From UBA1765 sp045629945 (GTDB lineage: Bacteria; Fibrobacterota; Fibrobacteria; Fibrobacterales; Fibrobacteraceae): DNA of 64,000 nt. Shown piece after piece: positions 52,072-59,262 of the stretch. Position 1 is the first letter of the stretch. Every line of letters begins with the position of its first letter. A program made the translations under genes and the position numbers. The notes under the pieces are model-generated. The model made no database searches. It was not told the origin of the DNA and saw nothing but the letters and a program-made list of their open reading frames with translations. The stretch is from positions 7,781-71,780 of the forward strand of contig JAZQSE010000005.1 in the NCBI GenBank assembly GCA_045629945.1, written 5' to 3'.

Positions 52072-52956
52072 TTAAAAATCTTTGAGCAAACGGTTGACTT
52101 CTGAGACAATACGTTCTCTATCACCACACCAATTAGGTGCGATAAGCATTTCATCGGGGGACTCGCCACTAAAACGTTCAACACATACATCCTGACCAAA
52201 TTCTTTGATAACGGCAGCAGCGGCTTCACAGTATTCTTCAAAAGTAAGCAATTCAAATTCTTTATTGGCGTATTCTTCTGCCATACGGGTTCCGCAGACA
52301 ATATGCAATGGGTGAAGTTTTGCCGCCTTTATGCCTAGTTCTCTGACTGCTTTTGCTGTGTTACGGAAATCGTCCATGGTTTCACCTGGAAGGCCAAGGA
52401 TTAAATGAGTCGTTACTATAAGACCAGCTTCTTGAAGTCTTATAACAGCATTCTGGAATTCAGAAAAAGAGTGCCTACGATTTATATTGTTGAGAGTTTT
52501 ATCGTTTGCTGTTTGTAAACCGACTTCTACAATAATTGGTTTTCGTGTGTTCATTTCTGCAAGAAGTTCTATTGTATCGGGTGGTAAACAATCTGGTCTT
52601 GTACCTATAGAAATTCCAGCAATGTCTTCATGTAAAAAAGCCGGTGCGTATATTTCTTTTAATTGTGCACTTGGAGCGTAAGTGTTGGTATAAGGTTGGA
52701 AATAAGCTAATATACCAGCATTCGGGTATTTTTTTTTCAAGGGTGGAATGAGTTCAGAAAGTTGCGTGGCAACAGAAATACGAGCTTTATTCCATACAGG
52801 ACTGAATGACTTATTGTTGCAATAAGAACAACCAGAAAAACCCTTTGTTCCATCTAAATTCGGGCAAGTCATTCCGCCATGGAGAGGAAGTTTTCTGACT
52901 CTTTCAAATTGCGGAAATACTTGTTTAAGGAAAGTTTTATAAGTGACGTATTCCAT
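52072..52956 (-). CDS. Radical SAM protein (TIGR01212/YhcC-like)
   Basis: A 294-residue radical SAM enzyme of the TIGR01212 family (E. coli YhcC, B. subtilis YtqA). The cluster motif is CPNLDGTKGFSGCSYC, in which the three ligands are spaced more widely than the usual Cys-x3-Cys-x2-Cys. Other parts are YFQPYTNTYAP, ISIGTRPDCLP, VEVGLQTAND and HLILGLPGE. ATG at 52956 was chosen; the frame before it starts only with TTG. A TATATT box lies 6 bases before the ATG. The reaction catalysed by the family is not firmly known to me. Confidence 0.88.
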   Translation of the reverse strand: MEYVTYKTFLKQVFPQFERVRKLPLHGGMTCPNLDGTKGFSGCSYCNNKSFSPVWNKARISVATQLSELIPPLKKKYPNAGILAYFQPYTNTYAPSAQLKEIYAPAFLHEDIAGISIGTRPDCLPPDTIELLAEMNTRKPIIVEVGLQTANDKTLNNINRRHSFSEFQNAVIRLQEAGLIVTTHLILGLPGETMDDFRNTAKAVRELGIKAAKLHPLHIVCGTRMAEEYANKEFELLTFEEYCEAAAAVIKEFGQDVCVERFSGESPDEMLIAPNWCGDRERIVSEVNRLLKDF

Positions 52957-52962
52957 AATCAA

Positions 52963-52968
52963 AATATA
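52963..52968 (-). promoter_or_regulatory. -10-like box directly before the radical SAM gene (leaderless candidate)
   Basis: TATATT on the minus strand, then 6 bases (TTGATT) and the ATG at 52956; no Shine-Dalgarno. Confidence 0.45.
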
Positions 52969-52990
52969 CAAATGTTTGTTTTATAATAGA

Positions 52991-53017
52991 AAATCCGCTG
53001 GCATAGCCAGCGGATTT
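52991..53017 (-). terminator. tRNA-Arg terminator
   Basis: A perfect 11-bp stem pairs 52991-53001 (AAATCCGCTGG) with 53007-53017 around CATAG. On the minus strand the stem is followed by a T-rich stretch. It begins 2 bases after the tRNA-Arg gene. Confidence 0.8.
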
Positions 53018-53018
53018 A

Positions 53019-53090
53019 TACCCATGTCCGGAATCGAACCGGAATAACGCCCTTCGGAGGGGCGGACACTATCCATTGTGATACACGGGC
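53019..53090 (-). tRNA. tRNA-Arg (anticodon CCG)
   Basis: Minus-strand cloverleaf: acceptor GCCCGTG pairs with CATGGGT (G1-U72 wobble), anticodon stem CGCCC/GGGCG with loop CTCCGAA and anticodon CCG, T-arm CCGGTTCGATTCCGG. No encoded CCA. Confidence 0.93.
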
Positions 53091-53151
53091 AAAAATTTCA
53101 ACGAAAATATAGCAAATCTTTAGAATGAAAAGAAAACAAAAAGTAGTGAAC

Positions 53152-53170
53152 CCTTTTTGTATTAAAAAGG
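53152..53170 (+). other. Small hairpin upstream of metH
   Basis: CCTTTTT and AAAAAGG form a 7-bp stem with loop GTATT. A TATAAT box (53197-53202) lies between it and metH, so the hairpin is upstream of the likely transcription start. No cobalamin riboswitch motif is visible in 53091-53237. Confidence 0.4.
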
Positions 53171-53237
53171 TCGGACAATAAAAGTTAAAAGATTTCTATA
53201 ATTGCAACGTATAGATGTTAGATTTTAAAGGATTTTT

Positions 53238-56021
53238 ATGTCATTACCTTTATCAACTTCCTATGAAGAACTTTTAAAAGAATCATCAAAGCGGATTTTA
53301 ATTTTAGATGGAGCATTTGGAACAATGCTTCAACGACAAGGTCTTTCAGAAAAAGATTTCCGTGGAGAACGTTTTTTAGAACATTCTGTTGAATTAAAAG
53401 GTAATAACGATGTACTTTGTTTAACCAAACCAGAATCAGTTCTTTCTGTTCATAGAGAATACTTAGAAGCTGGGGCTGATATTATAGAAACAAATACTTT
53501 TAGTTCTACGACTATTGCACAAGCAGAATATGGCTTAGAAAGTATTGCTTATGAAATGGCGTATAGGGGAGCAAGTCTTGCTCAAAAAGCTATTCAGGAA
53601 TTTAATGAAAAAAGAGTTCAACAAGGGTTGCCTTATAAACGTTGTTTCGTGGCTGGTTCTATGGGACCAACTTCAAAAACAGCAAGTATGAGCCCTGATG
53701 TTTTGGACCCTTCATTTCGAGCCGTAACCTTTCAAGAATTAAGTGATGCCTACAGAGAACAAGCCAAAGCGTTGTTAGATGGTGGTGCAGACATTTTAAT
53801 GGTTGAAACGGTTTTTGATACGCTGAATGCAAAAGCTGCTCTTTATGGAATTTTAGAAGAACTAGAATCTCGAAATTGTCTTGTTCCTATAATGGTTTCA
53901 GGCACAATTACAGATGCTTCTGGACGTTTGTTGGCAGGGCAAACGGCAAAAGCCTTTTACCATAGTTTGTCAAGTTATCCAATTTTTAGTTTAGGGTTTA
54001 ATTGTGCTCTTGGAGCAAAAGATATGCTCCCACATTTACGTGATATAGCACAGGCTCCATTGCACATCAGTGTGCACCCTAACGCAGGCCTTCCAAACCA
54101 ATTTGGTTCTTATGATGAAACTCCTGAAATGATGGCAAAATGGATTGAATCATTTGCAGATGAAGGTCTTGTAAATATTGTTGGTGGTTGCTGTGGAACA
54201 ACACCTGATTTTATTAAAGAATTTTCTAAAACATGTGAAGGGAAAATTCCAAGAAAAATTCCGGAAAAAAAATGCCACCTTCTATTGTCTGGTTTAGATG
54301 CTTTAGAAATCACGCCAGAAAGTCGGTTTGTAAATATTGGCGAACGTATGAATATTGCGGGCTCATTGAAATTTGCTCGTCTGATTCGAGAAGGAAATTT
54401 TTCAGAAGCCGTTGCTATTGGGATAGCTCAAGCAGAAAATGGAGCGCAAGTAATAGATGTGAATTTAGATGATGGCTTAATTGATTCTAAACAAACGATG
54501 GTACATTTTTTGAATCTTTTGATGTCAGAACCAACAGTAGCTCATTGTCCTTTGATGATTGATAGTTCTAGCTTCGATGTCTTACTTGCTGGGATGCGTT
54601 GTGTACAAGGCAAGGGAATTGTAAACTCTATAAGTTTAAAGGAAGGCGAAGAGGCTTTTCTTTTAAAAGCTAAAGAAATAAGGCGTCATGGCTTTGCTGT
54701 TGTTTGTATGGCTTTTGATGAAAAAGGTCAAGCGACGACTTATGCCCGAAAAACAGAAGTTTGTGAAAGAATGTATAAGTTGTTAGTGGAAAAAATATCA
54801 TTTCCGCCAGAAGATATTTTATTTGATCCTAATATATTGACAATCGGCACCGGAATGGAAGAACATGCACCTTATGCAAAAGATTATATTGAAACTTGCC
54901 GATTTATAAAAGAAAATTTGCCATACGCTCATATTGTTGGCGGAGTGAGCAATTTGAGTTTTGCTTTTAAAGGGAATAATGCGATAAGAGAAAGTATGCA
55001 TTCTTGTTTTCTTTATCATGCGGCAAAAGCAGGAATGAATTTTGGGATTGTGAATGCGGGTGTTTTGCCTGTTTATGAAGATATTCCATCAGAAGAAAGA
55101 ACTTTAATAGAAGATTTGATTTTTAATCGTTTTGTCGATGCGACTGATAAATTATTGAACTATGCAGAGTCAGTTAAAGATCGAAAATCAGGAAGCAATA
55201 ATTCACCAGAAACCTTAAAATGGAGAGAAAAACCTGTTGTTGAACGAGTTGCTTATTCTCTTTTAAAAGGTTATGAACAATTTATTCAAGAAGATATAGA
55301 AGAATTGAGGCAACAACTTGAAAGTCCGATGGCATTAATTGAAGGGCCTTTAATGGATGCAATGAATGAAGTCGGGCGTTTATTTGGCGAAGGTAAGTTA
55401 TTCCTTCCACAAGTTGTAAAAAGTGCTCGTGTAATGCAAAAAGCAGTTGCTGTTTTGTTACCATATATTAATGCTTTGCAAGGGACATCTTCTTCAAAAT
55501 CTGGAAAAATAGTTTTAGCAACCGTTAAAGGCGATGTTCATGACATTGGTAAAAATATTGTATCCGTTGTGTTGGGGTGCAACAATTATGAAGTAATTGA
55601 TTTAGGCGTTATGGTGCCATGTGAGAAAATAGTTGAAACAGTTCTTAAAGAAAATCCTGATATGGTTGGGCTTTCCGGACTGATTTCTCCAAGTTTAGAC
55701 GAAATGGCTATTGTGGCAAGAGAACTTGGAAAAGCAGGATTTAAAGGGCCTCTTTTGATTGGAGGGGCTGCGGCTTCTGCGGCCCATACAGCGATTAAAA
55801 TTGCAACAGAAACAAATGCTCCGGTAGTTTATGCATCCGATGCAGGTAAAAGTGTTTATGTGGCAGATTCTTGGATGAATGCATCTAAACGAGAACAATT
55901 TTTAGAACAAATTAAAAAAGATCAAGAAGTGCAAAGGAAAGCATATTTAGAATCGCAAGTAAAAAAACGGGAAATATTGTCGTTAGAAGAAGCCAGAAAA
56001 CAAGCTGAAAAGTTGTTTTAA
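53238..56021 (+). CDS. metH: Cobalamin-dependent methionine synthase lacking the activation domain
   Basis: MetH moves a methyl group from methyl-tetrahydrofolate via cobalamin to homocysteine. Domains in order: homocysteine domain (residues 10-330; zinc ligands in GGCCGTT near 316), folate domain (350-620; NIGERMNIAGS, VIDVNLDDGLID), cobalamin cap (660-750) and B12 domain with DVHDIGKNIV near residue 765, whose His ligates cobalt. The protein stops at residue 927, soon after the B12 domain. The C-terminal SAM-binding activation domain of about 300 residues in E. coli MetH (1227 residues) is missing. The ORF ends cleanly, so this is not obviously a frameshift. Confidence 0.93.
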   Translation: MSLPLSTSYEELLKESSKRILILDGAFGTMLQRQGLSEKDFRGERFLEHSVELKGNNDVLCLTKPESVLSVHREYLEAGADIIETNTFSSTTIAQAEYGLESIAYEMAYRGASLAQKAIQEFNEKRVQQGLPYKRCFVAGSMGPTSKTASMSPDVLDPSFRAVTFQELSDAYREQAKALLDGGADILMVETVFDTLNAKAALYGILEELESRNCLVPIMVSGTITDASGRLLAGQTAKAFYHSLSSYPIFSLGFNCALGAKDMLPHLRDIAQAPLHISVHPNAGLPNQFGSYDETPEMMAKWIESFADEGLVNIVGGCCGTTPDFIKEFSKTCEGKIPRKIPEKKCHLLLSGLDALEITPESRFVNIGERMNIAGSLKFARLIREGNFSEAVAIGIAQAENGAQVIDVNLDDGLIDSKQTMVHFLNLLMSEPTVAHCPLMIDSSSFDVLLAGMRCVQGKGIVNSISLKEGEEAFLLKAKEIRRHGFAVVCMAFDEKGQATTYARKTEVCERMYKLLVEKISFPPEDILFDPNILTIGTGMEEHAPYAKDYIETCRFIKENLPYAHIVGGVSNLSFAFKGNNAIRESMHSCFLYHAAKAGMNFGIVNAGVLPVYEDIPSEERTLIEDLIFNRFVDATDKLLNYAESVKDRKSGSNNSPETLKWREKPVVERVAYSLLKGYEQFIQEDIEELRQQLESPMALIEGPLMDAMNEVGRLFGEGKLFLPQVVKSARVMQKAVAVLLPYINALQGTSSSKSGKIVLATVKGDVHDIGKNIVSVVLGCNNYEVIDLGVMVPCEKIVETVLKENPDMVGLSGLISPSLDEMAIVARELGKAGFKGPLLIGGAAASAAHTAIKIATETNAPVVYASDAGKSVYVADSWMNASKREQFLEQIKKDQEVQRKAYLESQVKKREILSLEEARKQAEKLF

Positions 56022-56085
56022 CATTTCACTTTGTTGAAAGAAAAACTTGTCGAACTATAATAAAAATCGTGAGTTCTCATCTCGC

Positions 56086-56114
56086 AAAAAAAAAACAGGT
56101 TTTTTGAAACCTGT
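56086..56114 (-). terminator. Terminator-like hairpin, distal array unit
   Basis: On the minus strand ACAGGTTT and AAACCTGT pair perfectly (56095-56114) and are followed by about ten T. Confidence 0.7.
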
Positions 56115-56279
56115 CATTAAAAGTTCTGTAATCGGAATAGCGAGATTGACTAAAGGCTAGCTTTGCTACGCCTTTATCCCTTCGGGCGACACTTCGTGTC
56201 GTCTCAAGTTTTTCTTATTTCACTTTGTTCAAAGAAAAACTTGTCGAACTATAATAAAAATCGTGAGTTCTCATCTCGC

Positions 56280-56306
56280 AAAAAAAACAGGTTTTTTGAA
56301 ACCTGT
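56280..56306 (-). terminator. Terminator-like hairpin, middle array unit
   Basis: The same perfect 8-bp stem as in the distal unit, at 56287-56306, followed on the minus strand by seven to eight T. Confidence 0.7.
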
Positions 56307-56471
56307 TTTTGAAAACAATCTAATCGGAATAGCGAGATTGACTAAAGGCTAGCTTTGCTACGCCTTTATCCCTTCGGGCGACACTTCGTGTCGTCTCAAG
56401 TTTTTCTTATTTCACTTTGTTGAAAGAAAAACTTGTCGAACTATAATAAAAATCGTGAGTTCTCATCTCGC

Positions 56472-56499
56472 AAAAAAAAACAGGTTTTTTGAAATCTGT
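56472..56499 (-). terminator. Terminator-like hairpin next to tRNA-Pro
   Basis: The unit nearest the tRNA has one A-C mismatch in the stem (56480-56499) and a T-run of about nine. It would be the first terminator met by tRNA-Pro transcription and the weakest of the three. Confidence 0.65.
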
Positions 56500-56516
56500 T
56501 TTTGAAAACAATCTAA

Positions 56517-56590
56517 TCGGAATAGCGAGATTCGAACTCACGGCCTCTTGCTCCCGAAGCAAGCGCTCTACCAGACTGAGCTATATTCCG
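56517..56590 (-). tRNA. tRNA-Pro (anticodon CGG)
   Basis: Minus-strand cloverleaf: acceptor CGGAATA/TATTCCG with C1-G72 and A73 as usual for tRNA-Pro, anticodon stem CTTGC/GCAAG with loop TTCGGGA and anticodon CGG, T-arm GTGAGTTCGAATCTCGC. No encoded CCA. Its 3' end is repeated in the adjacent array. Confidence 0.95.
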
Positions 56591-56640
56591 AAACCATTTC
56601 AATATTAGTAAAATTTTTAAGGAAACACAATAGAATAGTG

Positions 56641-57090
56641 TTATTTTTGCCCTTTTTTATTTGAAGAATACTCTTTGGCAAGTTGTATAATACTTGCTCC
56701 TGCGTTGTTGGGTTCAGTAGTATAAAATTTGACAACACCTTTCCATTCACTACGAACTTTTTTGTCAATAGTTCTTTTAATTTGGCTTGAAGAAGGGTGG
56801 CCTCCGCCATGAATTAAACGCAGTACCGTCATATTCGCTAATTTCATTGCTTCAAACATTTCTTCAATAGCCGCCATTGCTTCGTCTATTGGAAATCCAT
56901 GTAAATCTAATTCTTGTTCCGGTAATGGTAAATTCCAAGCCGATGGGTTTCGCTTGTCTTTATTTTTAGCAACTTTTTTCTGAGGACGAGAAACAAAAGA
57001 AAGTGTTAATGCGTGTTCTTTATCTTTATCAGTCAGTGGGTGAGAAGCCATCCACTCTAGTTGAAATTTTTCTTCGTCATTGTATTCCAT
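56641..57090 (-). CDS. Smr-domain protein
   Basis: A 149-residue protein with a basic N-terminal part (RPQKKVAKNKDKRNPSAWN) and an Smr domain (residues 60-145): LDLHGFPIDEAMAAIEEMF and LRLIHGGGHPSSSQIKRTID, in which HGxG is the nuclease-associated motif. Smr domains occur at the C-terminus of MutS2 and as stand-alone nucleases. Its ATG overlaps the stop of the acyltransferase gene by one base (TAATG). Confidence 0.85.
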   Translation of the reverse strand: MEYNDEEKFQLEWMASHPLTDKDKEHALTLSFVSRPQKKVAKNKDKRNPSAWNLPLPEQELDLHGFPIDEAMAAIEEMFEAMKLANMTVLRLIHGGGHPSSSQIKRTIDKKVRSEWKGVVKFYTTEPNNAGASIIQLAKEYSSNKKGQK

Positions 57091-57914
57091 TAGGTAAAAT
57101 TCCTATGGTAATTCCAAGTCCATTGTCTTGGATGCTCTTGGATCCAAGATTCCATTTCTTCGGCAAACGATTTTGCAATTTCTTGCGCAGAAGTGCCCGG
57201 AGCATAGATAGATTCAAACCGAACAACGTGTTCGTTTCCGCCAATATGGAAAGTTCTGAATGTTACAATAGCGGCTCCCATTTGGCAAGCTTTTGCAGGC
57301 AAACGTAAAAAGAGATGTGATTTTTGCCCAAAGAGTGTTACGAGATTTCCTTTTGCTGTTTTTGATTGGTCTACAGCAATAGCGAGAATGCTTTTTTCAC
57401 GGATAAATTGTTTTAAAACTTTACCGACTTCAAAAGTATCGTGTTCTTCTAAACCTTCACATTTGCGTATGGAACGTAATGCTGTATTTAAATCTTTATC
57501 TTTAAGACTTTCTGTAAAAAGGTGAACTTTTTTCGAGTAACGGAGTAAAGCACGATGTTGGATTTCAAAAGCTCCCTGGTGTATGCCCATTGCAACAATA
57601 GGTAAGCCTTCTTTAATGCAATTGGTTAATACCGATTCGTTTTCATAATAAACGATAGGCTTTATTTTTTTTGCACCGTCAAGAAAACGGAGTGAATCAA
57701 TCATATTTAAAAATAAGGCTTTGAAAACGCCGCGTACAGCCACTTTTTTCTTCGGAAAACCAGCACGTCTTAAATGCAAAAGAACCCGTTTCCAAGCTTT
57801 TTCTGTATGCAACATTGCGTAAATAGGGTAACAAATGGTAAAAATGGTTTCAAGAATACTATGAGGAAGCCTTATGAAACTTCGTAAAATCCATTCATAA
57901 ATTTTTGCTTTCAT
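57090..57914 (-). CDS. LpxL/HtrB-like lysophospholipid acyltransferase
   Basis: A 274-residue membrane-associated acyltransferase. The catalytic His-x4-Glu is in AMGIHQGAFEIQ near residue 110, and the C-terminal QEHPRQWTWNYHRNF matches the LpxL pattern (PEQWLWxHRR). The substrate-site region DQSKTAKGNLVTLFGQ is present. LpxL adds secondary acyl chains to lipid A; other lipids are possible. Third gene of the mraY operon, 17 bases after the UDP-sugar pyrophosphorylase gene. Confidence 0.82.
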   Translation of the reverse strand: MKAKIYEWILRSFIRLPHSILETIFTICYPIYAMLHTEKAWKRVLLHLRRAGFPKKKVAVRGVFKALFLNMIDSLRFLDGAKKIKPIVYYENESVLTNCIKEGLPIVAMGIHQGAFEIQHRALLRYSKKVHLFTESLKDKDLNTALRSIRKCEGLEEHDTFEVGKVLKQFIREKSILAIAVDQSKTAKGNLVTLFGQKSHLFLRLPAKACQMGAAIVTFRTFHIGGNEHVVRFESIYAPGTSAQEIAKSFAEEMESWIQEHPRQWTWNYHRNFT

Positions 57915-57931
57915 AATAAAAACTCCGGTAA

Positions 57932-59254
57932 TTAAAATTCTAAAATATTTTTTCCAAGTTCTCTTTCAAAAATGGTTTTAGAAAGACCTTCTCCAGCATA
58001 GGAAAGTGAAGGAGAAATTTCGTAAAGCTTGTCATTTGAAAGTTTAACACCAGCTTGGATAAGCCAACTTTTATGGAGTTTGCCAAGCATTTCTCTTGCA
58101 CTTTGTGGTGAGTCATTCCCTTCTGCATTTTTAATGGGAGAAAATTCATCATCACGATAAGCACCGAATGTGGCAAAGGAATTTAAGGCAGGAAAAGCAT
58201 CAAAAATAAATTGTTCAAATTTTAATGAATTAGGAATGTTTTCAACGGTTTTTCTTGCGGTATGCCATGGCAGTGGAGTTTTTTGCATTTTTCGTAAAGC
58301 TTCGATTCTAAAGGCGTAGATTCCGATATTTGCGCCGTCAAAGACAAGGCTTTCTCCGTCTTTTAATTCACGCAAATCTTCTGGCATATCGGTGTATTCA
58401 ATCACAGCTGGTTTTTTGTTTTTATAAACAAAGATACCGACTTTTTCAGATGCGTCTCTTTTAGCTACTACTTTAGCTATTGCTTCGTGTTTACCATTAG
58501 CCGCTAAAGCACCAAGGAATACCGGGTCACAAATGCGGACAAGAGCGTTATCGATATTACATAAGAAAACATAACGAACGCCAAGTTCAATAAGCCATGC
58601 AAGGCAACCACTTTTTGCAAGAGCTCTGAAACAACCACCGTTTCCATCTGGTACTAATGCTAAACGATTGTTTTTTGTAACGATTGGAGAGCCTTCTTTT
58701 GTTAAAGCTGCGATTGTTCCTTGAGGGAAAAAACGAACATAATTTCTGTCTAAGCCAAAGAAAGAATTTTTTTCGAAATGAGCAATTGTTTCTTGGTGGT
58801 TTAAAGGGCTTGTCATAATGCACCAAGGGATTTGTCTTTCGGCTTCTGCACTTAAACGTAGCAAGCGTTCAGCTTGTAATGCAAATAAACTTCTTTTACT
58901 TGGAAGGCCAAAATCGTAGGCGCCTTTTGGCCCCTCGAATCCGAGGCGCGACCCTTGGCCCCCGGCCAAGGTGAAAGCAGCGGCGTAGCCCTGCTTCAAA
59001 AGGTGCATACCAGTTGCATGCCACATTTCCCGCCTTAAATCATTTTCAGAATGTGGAAAAATAATCGGCTGGATATCTTTAGTTTCAGAAACACAAGTTT
59101 CTTGTAAACTGGCTTTATACAAGGAATTAAGAAGTTCAAAATCTTGAGAAAGGATATCACTTTCAAGAAGTTTCTTTTCTTTTTCTGCCAGAGATTCCCA
59201 TATATTTAAAAGATCTTTCTGATTATTAGCTAATAACAATTCTTTTATATCCAT
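57932..59254 (-). CDS. UDP-N-acetylhexosamine pyrophosphorylase (eukaryote-type UDPGP family)
   Basis: A 440-residue UDPGP-family enzyme like eukaryotic UAP1, which makes UDP-GlcNAc from UTP and GlcNAc-1-P. The nucleotide loop LAGGQGSRLGFEGPKGAYDFGLPS (residues 96-120) is canonical; PDGNGGCFRALAKSG and the metal motif LCNIDNALVRICDP follow. This type differs from bacterial GlmU. Next to mraY it would supply peptidoglycan and lipid A precursors, which is inference. A local GC-rich patch with perfect hairpins covers the nucleotide-loop codons at 58919-58971. Confidence 0.85.
   Translation of the reverse strand: MDIKELLLANNQKDLLNIWESLAEKEKKLLESDILSQDFELLNSLYKASLQETCVSETKDIQPIIFPHSENDLRREMWHATGMHLLKQGYAAAFTLAGGQGSRLGFEGPKGAYDFGLPSKRSLFALQAERLLRLSAEAERQIPWCIMTSPLNHQETIAHFEKNSFFGLDRNYVRFFPQGTIAALTKEGSPIVTKNNRLALVPDGNGGCFRALAKSGCLAWLIELGVRYVFLCNIDNALVRICDPVFLGALAANGKHEAIAKVVAKRDASEKVGIFVYKNKKPAVIEYTDMPEDLRELKDGESLVFDGANIGIYAFRIEALRKMQKTPLPWHTARKTVENIPNSLKFEQFIFDAFPALNSFATFGAYRDDEFSPIKNAEGNDSPQSAREMLGKLHKSWLIQAGVKLSNDKLYEISPSLSYAGEGLSKTIFERELGKNILEF
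58919..58971. other. GC-rich hairpin patch inside the UDP-sugar pyrophosphorylase gene
   Basis: CCTTGGCC (58953-58960) and GGCCAAGG (58964-58971) form a perfect 8-bp stem with a CCC loop. A second smaller hairpin (CCTCG/CGAGG) lies at about 58933-58946. The patch is far more GC-rich than surrounding sequence and uses GGC, GGG, CGC and CTC codons that the rest of the gene avoids. Confidence 0.6.
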
Positions 59255-59262
59255 AGAAACCT

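Larger units (their letters stand above)
56023..56532 (-). repeat. Tandem array of three 192-194 bp units derived in part from tRNA-Pro
   Basis: Units start at 56023, 56217 and 56409; the last runs into tRNA-Pro. Each contains (a) an 18-base direct copy of the tRNA-Pro 3' end, AATCGGAATAGCGAGATT on the plus strand, ending at 56147, 56339 and, in the tRNA itself, 56532; (b) an inverted near-copy of the T-arm, CGTGAGTTCTCATCTCGC, at 56068-56085, 56262-56279 and 56454-56471 (16 of 18 bases equal to the T-arm of the tRNA); (c) a terminator-like hairpin; (d) a 12-bp inverted repeat CAAGTTTTTCTT/AAGAAAAACTTG across the unit junctions; (e) small hairpins such as GACACTTCGTGTC. The distal unit has diverged just before the tRNA-derived part. 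No ORF is present. Confidence 0.9.

Noticed and set aside
52461..52681. Reading frame at 52487-52681 on the plus strand
   Set aside because: It is a shadow of the radical SAM gene on the other strand, without any support of its own.
53091..53237. Cobalamin riboswitch before metH
   Set aside because: The B12-box consensus is not seen and the space is too short for the full aptamer; only a small AT hairpin is present.
53238..56021. metH truncated by a frameshift
   Set aside because: After the stop at 56021 the repeat array begins at once and no remnant of an activation domain is visible in any frame.
56023..56532. CRISPR array
   Set aside because: The repeats are 192-194 bp long and adjoin one another without unique spacers; no cas genes occur in the window.
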